This document shows, piece after piece, positions 1 to 14,667 of a stretch of DNA of 64,000 nucleotides. Under the pieces are notes generated by a model, which had not been told where the DNA came from, did not search any database, and saw only the letters and a list, made by a program, of their open reading frames with translations. The stretch is from Trichinella spiralis (taxonomy: Eukaryota > Nematoda > Enoplea > Trichinellida > Trichinellidae): NCBI GenBank assembly GCA_000181795.3, contig CM012953.1:18708923-18772922 (forward strand), given 5' to 3'. Within the stretch, counting starts at the first letter, position 1, and the number at the start of each line of letters is the position of its first letter. The translations under genes and the position numbers were made by a program.

Positions 1-184
1 TGATCGTTCTAATTTGATTTCTTGCAGTACAGTATGACAAACGAGTAATAAGTATAACGACAACAACAACAATTTGTAATCCCTACATACATGCATATAC
101 AGCACATTTAAGGCATTTTTTAAATTTTTTATATTTTTCGGAACAAAATTTTAAATATTTAACTGCACAGATATTTTACTATTA

Positions 185-884
185 CAGTGAAACTCTGATT
201 ATCCAAACACTTTTGGTCAGACAACCTGCATTTTACTAATACTATAACATTCTGTTGTTAGCTAATTTTTGTCCGGTATGTCTGCAACTAGAAAGAGAAA
301 GAAAGAGAGCAAAAGCTAGAAGTGCGAAAACTAATGGAGAGGGGCGAGTCGCTCAGTAAAATCGCTGAGAGATTTTGTGTGGGTCTGTCCACAGTTTCAG
401 ACATCTTTCGCAGTCGACGTCAGCTAACTGACGTTGTACACTTCGAGTAGCTGTTCTTCAAGAAAATCGATGAAAAAAAGTATCAATAGCGCGCTTGATT
501 CAGCAATATACATGTGGTTCCTCCAGAAACGTGCACTTGACCAACCAATAAGTAGTCCCATTTTGCTTTCAGTATTAAGCTGGGTATTGATAATTTTGTA
601 GCCAGTTCAGGATGGCTAAGAAACTTTAAAAGTCGGCATGGCATACGCGAGCTTAAAATTCACGGTGAAAAGTTGTCTACTGACAGTGAGGGTGCTGCAG
701 AATTTAAAGGGCAAATAGGGCAAATAACGTCGCAGAAGAAACAGAATGTCTACTCTTCCGCGTCTAATTGAGAATAACAGCTATAAACGCTTCAATTACG
801 TACATACGTTTTGAAAAATTGAAAACGTCTGATTATCCGAAAGCCACCCAAAAACCGAGTGTTCGGATAATCGGAGTTCCACTG
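185..884 (+). mobile_element. Tigger/pogo-type DNA transposon, internally deleted
   Basis: The element starts CAGTGAAACTCTGATTATCC and ends with the near-exact inverted copy (GGATAATCGGAGTTCCACTG after reverse reading), and is flanked by TA on both sides (183-184, 885-886), as expected for Tc1/mariner-superfamily Tigger/pogo elements. Inside, about 285-450 encodes a CENP-B/psq-type helix-turn-helix with motif SKIAERFCVGLSTVSDIF, and about 510-720 encodes part of the second Tc5-type HTH (WLRNFKSRHGI...GEKLS). Stops and frame breaks interrupt both, and no DDE catalytic domain is present. It is a dead, non-autonomous copy about 700 bp long. Confidence 0.85.
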
Positions 885-986
885 TAGTTCATTTACAGAT
901 CGATAGGGTTTAGAAAATAAGTCTGTCACGAGTGGACAATATCAGTCGAACAAAAGTGGAAAACAGTATGAGCAGCAGCATGATGT

Positions 987-3242
987 TCACATTTGAAACG
1001 GTTCAGTAGAAGTAAAGAAAAATTGAATTTTTTTCGCCAACTTCTCGCCCAAATTTCGACCCAACATTCCACTACGAATCTCAGCCAACAGTGGTATTTC
1101 TCCAGTGGGTTCGTTTCCATCGATGTTGCGTTCGGCCGTCGCGTAGGCATTCAACAGATGCGCCACGGTTGGGTATTTGTTCACAATTTGTTGCGCTCTT
1201 TCGGCTGAAATGCCGTGAAATTGCAACAACATTCTCGCAAACACCTCGGATACAGTCCACTGTTTTTGCTTGCAATTGTTCAAATCGAATTCAGCAAACC
1301 GTTGCAAAACAGTAAGCTGCTGTGCACAACACTGAAATGACAATTCGTAATAATTATAAGTTAAATATGAAATTTCATTAAACACTTGCATCGTTTAATG
1401 TCGACTGAGTGTCACATGTTGGGCTGCTTTCAATTTTCAACCATATCGACTTGCCGGCATAACTCCGCCTCAGATATTCGGTCATCGTTTTCAAATAAAC
1501 TACCGTCTCTTCCAAATTATGGGTTCGAACAAAGTGAAATTGGTCGATCAGTTGGGTTTTGGCGCACGCACCTCGCACCAGCAGCTTCTTATACTCGGCC
1601 ATGCTGTCCATGCCGTCGAAGTCTTCAACCAAATAAACGACATTCTTCAAGCCGCAACGTTTGAGGCGAAATTTCTGCTCACGATATCTTAAAGATGAAT
1701 CTTAAATAAATCAATTATTATTTTTTGCACCCTCTCTTACCGCCCCTCTTTTTCCAGTACACTGTTCGCCAGATCGTCGACGCGTTTGCGTTCGACGATC
1801 ACATCCAGCACAAATTCATCTCTGCTGTCAGTTTTGGATCTGGCCAGCCAGAGGTAATCGCCGACGCTCAGTTCACGCTCTTCGAAATCAATTCCCGCCC
1901 TGAGCAGGGCTGCTTTCATTTTCGCTTTGCTCGACTGGAGTTGACTTCGCGGCCCCGCCCTGCCGGTAGGTCCGCCTTTGGTTTCCGAATTGTCGACAAG
2001 CATCAGCACGTCGTAACCATCTGCCGCAAGCAGAACGTGCCTCGTTCCGCATACTGCACAACAATGCCAATCGGTGGAACGTGGTTCGAGGCCAGGATCC
2101 GCTTTCTGACTTGCCAGGTGGTTCTGCAAAGCAATCGAATCCGTTGCGCAACTGCTCGATTCACACGTCATTTCTGTTTCGATCAATCAAAACGAGCATC
2201 AAGCCAACAATCGAATAATTTTAAACAATGGAGAAATACCCGCATGCTGCTCATCAACGAAGGATGACGGTTTTGGCGACGCCACAACGTTCGTCATCTG
2301 GTCGAGTTGAGCAGCCAGCCGCTTGCCACTCCCTGTCAGACGGTAGTCGTTGCCTCGGCTCCGTCGGCTTTCCACCAAACCGTGCGCAATCAAAGTCTTC
2401 CGACCCATCCAAGCGGTGTAATGCTGGTTGCGTGTCGACGGCCCAATGTACTGGTCGCAATAGGCTTGAGCCCGGCGTTGCAATTCCGCCGTGCCCACCC
2501 ATTCTAGGTTGTCCAAATTCAACGCGTCGTAAAGAGCCCGTAAAATTGCATACGCACCGGAACGATTTTTTGGAATAAATGAGCCTGAACAAAAGAAACA
2601 AGCTAAATATGATGAAATCAATAGAAAGAAAAAAGAAAAGAAATCGCTTCGAATCCTCGCTTATTCAGAAATATATCAATCTTCAGCAACCGGTATTGTA
2701 CATAATGATAAAACCCCCAACAAATAATAATAATAATAGAAATAAATAATACTCGATTTGCGTCGACTTTTTGTTGGTGATGACAACGATGGGCTTGACG
2801 ACGAAGTTGTCGGCTGTTTGAAACATTTTTCAACTGATTCTACAGAACTGCGTCGCTTTTTCACCACTGAAACCGCCCTATTAGCATTGCTGTGCAACAG
2901 TTTATCGCCTACGCTTTTTCCAACATAGCCGGCGACGTTGGTCAAAGTCGGTTCGCCGTGTTCTGCACAAAATTCGTCCAATTTCTTTTTCAAAACCATG
3001 CACATCTTGTCCCCGAAATATTGGAGCAACAATTTCGCCTCGTCCACGCTGTGCAACTGCGCCGGAAACTTTCGAACCGACGTCAAAGCGCGACGATAAC
3101 TGAACGCAGATTTCGAATCTTTCTTCTCCGCTTCCGTGACCATCAAGCCAAGCCAATGCTCAATTAACATATTCAACGGAAACTGCCTTCTGCAAGTCAC
3201 CTGAATTGACTGTGTCGACAAAAAAACTTCTCTATCATTCAT
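987..3242 (-). CDS. MUS81: Crossover junction endonuclease subunit MUS81
   Basis: Catalytic subunit of the MUS81-EME1 structure-specific nuclease, which cuts branched DNA at stalled forks and recombination intermediates in the nucleus. Five exons join in frame: 3242-2753, 2584-2240, 2173-1741, 1687-1384 and 1331-987, giving about 638 aa (human about 551). The N-terminal helix-hairpin-helix region carries YRRALTSVRKFP and LLLQYFGDKMC. Next come the winged-helix region (RSGAYAILRALYDAL), the XPF-type nuclease core with VGDYLWLARS and the signature ERKRVDD (around 1790), then REQKFRLKRCGL, and a C-terminal HhH region (LLQFHGISAERAQQIV). The start at 3242 gives an N-terminus aligned with the family, but an extra upstream exon cannot be excluded. 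The Ser-rich linker at the end of exon 1 is poorly conserved. The exon 4 donor was placed at 1383/1382 because only that position keeps frame. Downstream lies the Tigger remnant. Confidence 0.92.
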
Positions 3243-3805
3243 TTTTACAAATATTTTTTCTCAAAAAAATCAATCCATCTCCTCGAAGCATTTTCTTCTA
3301 CAACAAATGATTTGCAGGTAACAATTACAGTATATAATACAAAGTTGTAAAAATTTTCACCATCATTCGTAATTTAAATTTTCAAAAATTTTTGATGAAA
3401 TACTTAAATTATTTCTTTCATTTTCCATTTCTAACAAACACTTTTAACAGTTCACATCAAACTATTTGTTCTTCATTCATTACAATCACAATTGTTGTAC
3501 ATTAATTTACTTTTAATGAAACGTTATTTAAATTCTTCGTCGCTAATACGCTTGTATATCCATTTGTATGCTTTCAGCAGTAGTAAAAACTGCTAATACA
3601 TTTATTCTATTTTTACGAAAAATGACAATTCAAAAAGAAGAAATTTCTTCACTAGCTTTACTTCACACCACTTCAATTGCAGTTGAATGTATATACCACC
3701 ACTAACACATTTAATTGCTACGGTTAATATAAAAATAAATGTTATTGTCATTTCACTTATGCTTATAACTTATGCTAAATATTCTGTTAAAAAATAAGTC
3801 ATTAT
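3243..3805. other. Intergenic spacer between MUS81 and beta-tubulin
   Basis: AT-rich DNA that must hold the promoter/5' UTR of MUS81 and the 3' UTR of beta-tubulin, since both genes are on the minus strand. I see no further coding sequence or repeat. Confidence 0.6.
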
Positions 3806-6017
<2,212 letters not shown>

Positions 6018-7062
6018 TTTGAAATCCGCAAAAGAATAAAAGACCGAGCTCGCTCAAAACGGATCACAGAATGATTCACTTCTCGCAGTACAGCGATTCA
6101 ATAAAGAGACATTCAGGTAAGATGGCTAATGACACAGAACATTTGAATATTGTAGTTATATTCAGAACAGAATACAGCATTACGATGGTCAAATATAAAT
6201 TTTTCATAATTAAAATATATTTTTGTAATAATTTAATCACTTTTTATATTTTTTCTACGTCAATTACTATACAAATTAAAGATAAGAGTAAAAATGGATC
6301 AATAAAAATAAAATAAAAGTAAATGAAATTTAGTAAAATAATTTTATATCATATAAAATTTTGTTATAAATTCAATGTAATATATAATTTTAAAATACTT
6401 CTATTTTACAAATAATGATTTCTTACTGTGACCTAGATATCAATAATTTTTTTAATAAAGAAATTTGCATCTAAGGAAATAAAAGTGATAAAGAAATTAT
6501 TTATAAAAATATTTTAATATTTAAATTAAATAGCAACTGTTTTACTTTTCAAGCATTTTTGGCATCATTCAAACCAACAATTTAGCTCATTACAGTTATT
6601 TATTGATTCAGTTTTGTTTTAAAAAACAAAATGTCACTGTGCCCATTTTGTGATTTTTGTTTTTTTCTTACTAATAATCATACATTAAAAAATATATAAA
6701 TAATCATTTATAGTGTAAACTGAGCTGATGCAATGTGTATCAGAATTCATAAATTTCTATGGTAGAGAAAAACATTCAAAAATACAACATGCAATGCATT
6801 TCAGTTTATATTATATTTTATTTTTATCTATAAAGTAATCAAGGCGTTCCAATTCAATATAATATATAAAAGATAAATTAGGTAAATAAGTAACCAAATA
6901 AATATTACTTGTACTACAGTATTTTTATTGTCTCGCCGATTTTATAAATTCAAAATGTTTTTGTGTTTACTGTAGCATGCAGATTTTGACTGAAGGTGCA
7001 GACAGGTCCTCTGTGTTTGAAAAGTGCTTATAAATATTTTATTTCAAACAAAGTAATTTATC
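6018..7062. other. Intergenic region between divergent genes
   Basis: About 1 kb, very AT-rich, between the starts of beta-tubulin (-) and CHAF1B (+). It must contain both promoters. I saw no clear TATA-type or initiator element and no repeat. Confidence 0.6.
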
Positions 7063-8562
7063 ATGAAAGCACAAATATTGGAAATTGTTTGGCATTCATT
7101 TAATGCTGTTCTTTCAGTTGATGTTCAAAAATGCGAATCATATTATCGTGTTTTGACTTCTTCTAGTGAGGGTGAAGTACGGGTTTGGAAACTAGAAGTA
7201 GACAACAGTTCAAAAGCAGATGTTGAATTTTTATGTAACTTAAAAGTGAGTGATGGCAGTGTGAATATTATTCGCTTTTCTCCTCTTGGCGACCTTTTTG
7301 CATCTGGTGATTACAAAGGTTGCATTATGACCTGGAATCAGTACGATAAAGACATAGCAGGAATGAGTGAAAACGACGACCTACCACCGAATCAAGAACA
7401 CTGGCGGATGTCGAAAAGCATGTTCTGTAGAAATAGTTCTGCTTTAATTTCTGAAATTGTCGACTTAGAATGGAGAGAAGATGGTGCGCTTTTGATAGCT
7501 GCGACAATGGCTCGCAGTGTATTTATTTGGAATCCCAGAACTGGACATTTGCTGAAGCAGTGTTTCATCGAAGAAGGAAAGTTTGGTTTGCCATGTGGCG
7601 TGGCAGTATCACCGTTTGCTGATTACTTCGTAACGATGGTACAATGGAAAGCAGTTCTTTTGACTAGAATTTCAAATGGGAAGTTACTAGCAAGAATTAA
7701 TTCATCCTTGATGCCTTGTATAAATTCTGAAAGTACTGAACCTCAAGATCTGTTTTTGGGTTCTCATTTCCAGAGTTTGAAAAGAAAACCGTCATTTTCA
7801 CCTGATGGTCGTCTTTTGATTGTTCCTGCTGGCTTTTTAAGAAATACAGTGTGTGATGGCTTTACATCGTACATATTTGCTTCAAATAATTTTTCAACAC
7901 CTTCATATGTGCTGCCGATAAAATCTGAATCGTTTTTGGTTGTGTTTTGCCCTGTTTGGTTCACGCTGAAATGCGAAAAATCATCATTATTTGATTTGCC
8001 CTACAGATTTGTGTTTGCCGTTTTTTGTAAAGAGGAAGTGTATTTTTATGACACAGAAAGAAATTATCCATTTGGTTTTGCACGCGGTCTGCATTACGGT
8101 AATATTACGGATGCTAACTGGTCTCAAGATGGTCGTTTTTTAATAATATCGTCGTGGGATGGATACTGCAGCATAATCTTTTTTGAAGAAAACGAACTTG
8201 GCACACCTTTAAATGAAGATGAAATAAAAGCCTTCAAAGAGGAAGCCCAGCGTGAACTTTCAAAAGTTACTGCTGTAGAAGGTAATTAAGCATGTTATAA
8301 AAAGTTTTTTTAATATCTGCATTTAGAAGCAGCTGGAGGCAGAAATGATGGTGAAAGCTTAAAGGAAATGACAGCAATGGAAATACTAAATTTCCCTGAA
8401 AGCCAGGATTCATCTTATAATCTAATGAAAAAGACTACTGCTTCGGAAAAAACCAGTACTTCAAATGACAAGGAATTCGAGAAAACAACTCCAAGCACGA
8501 ATACGAAGCCAGAAAAACGACGAATTGAACTTATTGATTTAACTGGAACAGATGTAATCTGA
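7063..8562 (+). CDS. CHAF1B: Chromatin assembly factor 1 subunit B (CAF-1 p60)
   Basis: WD-repeat subunit of CAF-1, which deposits newly made H3-H4 on replicated DNA together with PCNA and ASF1. Two exons, 7063-8281 and 8327-8562 (45-bp intron), give 484 aa. Family-typical segments are the start MKAQILEIVWH, VNIIRFSPLGDLFASGD, LSFTPDG-like KPSFSPDGRLLIVPAG, PYRFVFAV, YDTERNYPFGF and the SSWDGYCSIIFFE block followed by ELGTPL, all in the order seen in p60/Cac2. Seven WD blades are plausible. The C-terminal tail (exon 2) is Ser/Thr/Lys-rich with KRRIELIDLTGTD at the end, where p60 proteins carry the ASF1-binding B-domain-like motif. The coding region is almost intronless. The next gene follows on the same strand after 399 bp. 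Confidence 0.93.
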
Positions 8563-8591
8563 ATGTGAAATTATACTATTTTCGATTTTAA

Positions 8592-8597
8592 AATAAA
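8592..8597 (+). terminator. Polyadenylation signal of CHAF1B
   Basis: Canonical AATAAA 30 bp after the CHAF1B stop codon. Confidence 0.6.
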
Positions 8598-8961
8598 AAT
8601 GTACAATAAGCAACAGAATTTTAAAATTATTTCATCGTAATTTGGCATATAAATTTTATAAAAGACATGAACTGATGAGGTAAAAATTAGTGCATATTTT
8701 GAATTATGATATGCTTTGTATGAAATCGCTTAAACAGTTGAGGAATAGCAACAAACGGTATTATAATTATCATATTAATTTAAAAAATTTATTGTTTAAA
8801 CGTTTTAAATGCCAACTTTAAAATATGAGAGCGGTTTAAAAAAAGATCTACAAGTTTCAGCGACTTTAAAATACTGTAGTTTACAGTAAATGCTATATAA
8901 ACTTAATTTTTTATTTGTTTGACTGTAGTTTTGAACAGTCAGTTTGGAAGGAATTGAAACA

Positions 8962-9505
8962 ATGGATATTACTGCTAATACGTTGAAAGAGAATTTGTCT
9001 CTAAGCACCGTTAAAAGAACTGCTACAAATCGCTCTAATCGTAGTGGCTTGCTCCTGTTGTCATCTAATACTGTTGAAAAGGGCAATATTCAGCGAAATT
9101 ATGGTGGCATTCGTCGAAACATTGCCAAGGAATTTGATAAATTGCCTCACTCGAATTATTCAGCGTTTGATCTATCAAAATTAAGCAATTCCAAAAGTAA
9201 ACTATTTTTGTTTTTTTATTGATATATTTGCATGTTTGTAGTGGATTTTTTACTTTACAGAATTTGACCAAGAGTATCCTCCAATAGAGCATTGTCCAAA
9301 AAATGAAGAATTTGACAAGTATGAAGACATCATTCCTCCTGAGGAAAGTTTGAAAACTTTGCCGAATTATTTGTTTAATCGTTTTACCAGTGGAGAATGG
9401 CTGAAACCTGAAAAACTCGTCGATTTGAACGATTGCATAACAGCTGACAAAGGCAAATTGTTTGCTGAGCTTTTGGAGCTGACCAAGCAACTGGAATTTC
9501 ATTGA
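8962..9505 (+). CDS. Short protein with securin-like features
   Basis: Two exons, 8962-9196 and 9261-9505 (64-bp intron, TTTACAG acceptor), give 159 aa in frame. I found no folded domain. Residues 9-11 are KEN, followed by a basic stretch and RSGLLLLSSN, which fits a destruction box (RxxL...N). The second half is acidic and contains EYPPIEHCPKNEEFDKYED followed by IIPPEE. Vertebrate securin has its KEN box at the same positions and a similarly spaced YPxIE...P...F..FD..PEE block in its separase-inhibiting segment. Securin is short, disordered and very poorly conserved, so this match of order and spacing is suggestive rather than proof. The role would be inhibitor/chaperone of separase until APC/C-driven destruction. 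Alternative: another APC/C substrate. No ATG upstream in frame; a TTG at 8944 was not chosen. Confidence 0.55.
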
Positions 9506-9546
9506 ACTTTTGTGGACATTTTATGATGACCCTAAATTTTGCTGAC

Positions 9547-9552
9547 AATAAA
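9547..9552 (+). terminator. Polyadenylation signal of the securin-like gene
   Basis: AATAAA 42 bp after the stop codon. Confidence 0.55.
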
Positions 9553-9956
9553 TTTACAAGCCGATTGATCTGCTACTTCTGTTTTTTTAATTTATTTTAA
9601 AAAGTTTTATACGTCTAAAATTTAAAGCAGTTTTACATTTTATTAGCACCGCATGTTGCCATTTTATGTGTAGATTATCTCGTGCATTCATGAAAAGTAA
9701 TAAAAGGTGATGAAATATTAAACTGCACTTGAACGCTACTTAAGGCATACTTTAACGATGCTTTGTTGATTTATTGATGAACATTTTACATCTTCTAATA
9801 TAGATTACGTGATGATCAAAATAATATAAACTGAATTAAAGTATATTTCGATTAAGCGCCCATCATTTTATGCAGTAAATGGTTGAAATCAGAACTGAGT
9901 TTCAAATTATGTAAGCTAATAACTCCAAACTGTTATGATATTTTTATGAATCGTTT

Positions 9957-10140
9957 CAGCGTTTCTCAAATGGGGTTCCGCGGAACCCTGATTGTGGTGT
10001 GAGGATAGTATTGTGAGGTCTTCGAAACGGAAGGTAATGACGGCCATTCTTACTAGACCTCTGGCAGGGCTCATTTTGTTGGACCGGTGATACCAACGTG
10101 ATGAAATGTTAAATTTTCGTAGGAGAGGTGTGGGATTATA
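9957..10140. mobile_element. hAT-type element end (remnant)
   Basis: CAGCGTTTCTCAAATGGGG followed by a perfect GGTTCCGCGGAACC palindrome is typical of hAT (Charlie-like) terminal sequence, and the following 100 bp are richer in G+C than the surroundings. No matching opposite end or transposase was found, so this is a terminal fragment of uncertain right border. Confidence 0.5.
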
Positions 10141-12037
10141 ATTAATGTTTCACTTAAATCATTTTTTTGACAATGTTTATACTTTGTTTTTCATAGCACA
10201 TTTTTTCACAGATGTGTATCGTGTTTTTTATAGTTTAAAAAGGAAAAAGATAACAATGCACATTTGTAGAAAGCAGCAGTTACTCATAATTATTATACAA
10301 TATCATATATCAAAAATAGCTTATTTTCTGTAATTTAAGTGATTGTAACTTATCAATATAAAAATTTCCTTTTTAATGCCGATTATTAAAATTTTTTTAA
10401 TGTAAAAATTTGAAATATAGATTTTTCAAAGATTGCTTTGAAACAATTCCCATAAATAATTGAACTTCATGAGATAAAATATTCGTAATTGTAATTTTGT
10501 TATTATTATTATTATTTAAAAACTGCTTCCAGTTATTAAAATTGTAAAAAATAAATCAGTGAAACATGATATATTGCAGTCATTTCCAGTTGGATAGTTT
10601 TTGTTTACACAACTTCATATATACCAGTTAAAAGCATTCGCATGTATGCAAACTGTACGAGAACATATCAAATCAGTAAAAAAATAAATTTAATAAATCA
10701 CCTGAACCAATTAGTAGATGTATGTCTCAGATTATGTAGCATCCAAAAGTTGCAAAGCAGAAGCTAAAAAGTTCTTTACTGTGATGGAATACAGAAAAGT
10801 TACATTGAAATGAACTCTCGATGAAAAGCAGTAAAGCAAATAAATTTACATCTAATATCAATAAATTATGGATAATTTATATCTACATATATATAATTTA
10901 ATATAAACAGTAAATTCTTGTGAAATTCTAATTAACAACTTTGGTAATATTTGTTGAGTGCTAGAATTGTTCATTAAGATGTCTCTGTCACCTCAGGAAT
11001 TACCTTGCATAAACTTAAAGGCAGATAAGCAATTAAATTGAGAAAAGTTTTATTTCTAAAAATAGAAATGAAAAGTTAAATAAATTTAATTTAAAATTAA
11101 TTTCCATTCTCAGAAAAAGCTAATAATGTGATATGATACGATAAATAAATGGTAAAAGAATATATAAAGGCTAAATATATATAAAAGTTAATTAATATAT
11201 ATAATAAATGGTACATAAATGTATAAAATATAGCTAAAATAAAATATATTAAAAAGCTGCATGAACACAATTTAATGAACTTTGTTTTGTTGAAATGACA
11301 ATGTAAGTTAATAATATGAAATGCAAAATAAAAATTTCAGCAGATAAAAAAACTATAATTATATAATTTCACATTCAATAAATTATAAAATATGGTGAGA
11401 GTATGATGAAAATATAAGGATTTAATGATAATCATTTCATTTACTTTTATTTGATATTCCAAATGTCAAAGGATAGATTCAAAAAGTCCATATGAATTAA
11501 ACATATGTAAGTCATTTTAATATTTATTGCAACGCAAGATTTTTAAAAAATTCATAACCAGAGCATGAATAATAATGTAAGTGGTCAATGTGATAAGTTG
11601 GTAATGAAGTAGAATTTGCTTTCTTGTGTTAAAATTATGCAGAGTTGAAAAAAATCAAACCGTAAAGCAAATCACCAGTTGTATAGGAAATTAATGAATT
11701 ATTTGTTTATTCGTTTTCTTATGTTACAATTATCAGAAAGTACTGAAATAAGTAATAATAGGAAAAGAAAAAGGTTACTGTTGCTATTGTTTGCGGTTAA
11801 ACGAAGATATTTTCTTAATTTTTGTTGCAAAATTACTTCTTTAATTAACAATAAATTTATCATCAAATTTTATTTTCTTTAAAATATTGATAAGACTAAG
11901 CTTCATTATTTTTATTGATTTAAGTAATGCTAATTGATGCAGGCATCTCAAAAATAAATTTACTTTGCTTAGTTCATAATGTTATATAATCAGAAAGTTC
12001 AAATTCCGTTACTGACAATATTCTGTGCATTAGAAGA
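10141..12037. other. Gene-poor AT-rich DNA
   Basis: About 1.9 kb of A/T-rich sequence with dense stops in all frames and runs such as ATATAT and TTATTATTATT near 10500. I see no gene, RNA or transposon here. The last few hundred bases should hold the promoter of the protease-like gene. Confidence 0.55.
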
Positions 12038-14667
12038 ATGAAATACATTTTAACATTTCTACTTTGTATATTAAAATCTGTAAGTATGCTTGCTATTTTA
12101 CTTCTTTTTAAAATGTGCCTTACCTAAAATATCTTTTACTGTTAATATTTAAATAATATTTGAGAATAAGCAATAACATCAGTTAATATATAATGATAAA
12201 TATAACGTAAATTATAATAAATAAAAATAAATATAACGCATAAGCAGTAACATCATTTAATATATAATAATTAATATAAATTTATTTTGACAATAATACC
12301 TTATCAAAAGATTTTTATAATAGATAATTTGAAAAATAATTATACCATATACTTGAATTGTATTTTTTGTTGAAATGAAGTAGTAGACTGAAGGATTAGA
12401 AATCGATAGAAAAACTTTTATCAAAAAAATGCAATCTAATTATTTAAAAACCTAAACAATTTGAAACTTTTTTCTATATTTATTCAATTTTTGAAAATTG
12501 TTTCTTTATTTTTTACTTTTATAAATTTCAATTTGGAATCCGTCCATGATAAGTATTTGATAGCTAGCCGTCTGAAGAAAAATTTAATTTTTGCAAACTG
12601 TTTGTAAAAAATAAAATATTTTTTTAATTATCGATCAGTGCTTTATATTGAAATAATTGGCTTTTTTCTATTTTTATTTTGTCATGAAAAAACAGTACTG
12701 TTGTTTCAGATTGAAATTGGTCATTCAGTAAGGTGTGGATGGACGCCAAACAGAATGTTTGAAGCTGCAATCAAGGAAAAATCTTTTTTGAACATTTCAG
12801 TCGCAACTTTACCTTGGATTCACGTATTGACAGATATGTCTACAAGAACAAGTGACATCAGCGTTTTGATAGATTTTGATTGTATAATATCTCATCCATT
12901 AGAGGAGCTAGCAGCAACACCAGTACTTTCACTTTCGGCTGATTCACATTTGATGTAATGCTGTTAATTTAAAAATTTACACCATAAAACAATGAACATC
13001 AGATTAACATATAGATTATACAGTCAGAAATTGTAATATTTTATTTCGCAATATTTTTTCCTTTAGATTTTTAAAGCATCAGTAATTTTCTCATAATTGA
13101 AAAAAATTGAAATCACTATTCACAATGCTTCGAGGCAATTTTACTGCCATCTCTATGTTAGAGAGAGTTTTAATCAGACCTACCGTTTTAGTCAGAAAGC
13201 AAAAGAGGCACCGCAAGTAATATTTGATGAAGGCCAAAGGGGGCCTGTAAACTTTATTCCTGTTGTAGCAGCTTTTTGGAATACCAAAGGACCAAAGAAA
13301 AATCATTATATTTTGTTCATGAGAAATCCAGTCATTTACAGCAATAATATCCGACCAATTTGTTTTGTGCAATCCTCAACTCGGCTTCAGACGTATTTAT
13401 CCGTCTGGTATTGTGGAGGCAGTTTACTGTGTAAGTAACATTTCCTTTTTATGCGATTAAAAAAGTAGAAAAATTGTATTGTGATCAAGTGAAGTTTTGG
13501 TGCAATTACTAAGAAGAAATATTCTCTGAAATGAGGGGTTGATTTTCCTAGAGGGTCGACACTAGCGCAACATGGTAAACAAGAAACAGAATAATTATTA
13601 GTGAGCAAATTCCACTAGTAAAATTCAAGATGTTCAATATAATTGACTCCTTCTTTTTGTTGAAATACCTGAGTGAAATAAAATTTTAAATGCAAAAGCA
13701 TGCGTACACACACACACACATATATATATATATATTAGTTTTCGAGTGAATTTTTTAAATTAAAAGTAATAATTACTGCTATAGCATTGTTTTTGTTGCT
13801 TAACATGATTTTTGTTTGATTCACATTAGAATGCTTCTTCTCGGGGTATGTAGTTTAAAATTTTGTTGACAGCATTACTAGTTAAAATGCTTTATTGGCA
13901 ATTTTTGTAGCTTTACAAATAAATTTTAGAAACTTTAGTAAAATTTTTAAAATGTATTTCTGATTGATTTCTTTTCAAATTTAAATACTTCATTTCTAAT
14001 GTTTAATAAATTTTATAAATCGTTTTAACTGCAATTTGAAAATGAACCAAAAAATTTTGAAATGTTCACTTATTCATTTATCCAAATGTTCCTATGTTCT
14101 ATGACGATTTATGAAATTTAGATACGCAACGTATATGTGTTCGTAATTTGACCCTGCTTGACCCTTCAGACTGCAGCGATGCAATACCCAGCAACGTTTC
14201 CAGAGCTTGCTTTCAAGATAATTATGAAAAAAATTCTGAAGTAATTCATTTTGTAGTATTTTATCACTCAGTTTTAGAAATCACAGTTTTCAACAAAGTT
14301 CCTACAAATAAATCTTTGTGGCGAATCATATCGTCACATTAATTTCATTGACGGGCATTACTTTCTTTAATGAACTTTTAGTAAATATAATATAAATAAG
14401 AAATAAGACAAAATTAAATATCTGTTGAATAAAAATTAGAAAGTGAGAAAACAAAGAAAGTAAATAAATATGAAAATAAATGTTTTCCAGATTTTTGGCC
14501 AAGTGGTAATGGCTTCAGATGGAACATATTGGTACTTGTTTGCTTTCTTTGACAGAGCATTACCAAATGTGCCTGATAAACCACAGAATCGGACAATGTT
14601 CAAATTATTTGAAAAACATCACTTGTTGAGATTTGCACCGAGATTTAACAGAAGTCATGAAATTTAA
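12038..14667 (+). CDS. Secreted trypsin-fold (S1) serine protease homologue, probably inactive
   Basis: Five exons in frame: 12038-12079, 12710-12954, 13135-13430, 14122-14240 and 14491-14667, giving 292 aa. Exon 1 encodes a signal peptide start, MKYILTFLLCILKS. S1-like landmarks follow in order: an early Cys (VRCGW), ATLPWIHVL where S1 proteases have the PW after the activation site, ILFMRNPVIYSNNIRPICF (cf. the IRPICL block), DPSDC...RACF, and QVVMASDGTYWYLFAFF (cf. the strand after GDSGGP). The IVGG activation site is absent, the TAAHC region reads SADSHLM, the DIAL aspartate position is not Asp, and GDSGGP is missing. Several N-x-S/T sites fit secretion. The exon 3 acceptor (CGAG) is weak but the only one that keeps frame. 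Expanded S1 families are known in Trichinellida; the specific role is unknown. Confidence 0.55.
13704..13735. repeat. (CA)n(TA)n microsatellite
   Basis: Compound dinucleotide tract, about 8 CA followed by about 8 TA units, in intron 3 of the protease-like gene. Confidence 0.8.

Noticed and set aside
185-884. Considered as a small functional HTH gene
   Set aside because: Terminal repeats, TA flanks and internal stops show a dead Tigger copy.
1725-2267. 180-codon plus-strand open frame
   Set aside because: Lies antisense over MUS81 exons 2-3, whose minus-strand frame has clear nuclease motifs; a shadow ORF.
10145-10333. Short plus-strand frame next to the hAT remnant
   Set aside because: T-rich random frame without transposase similarity.
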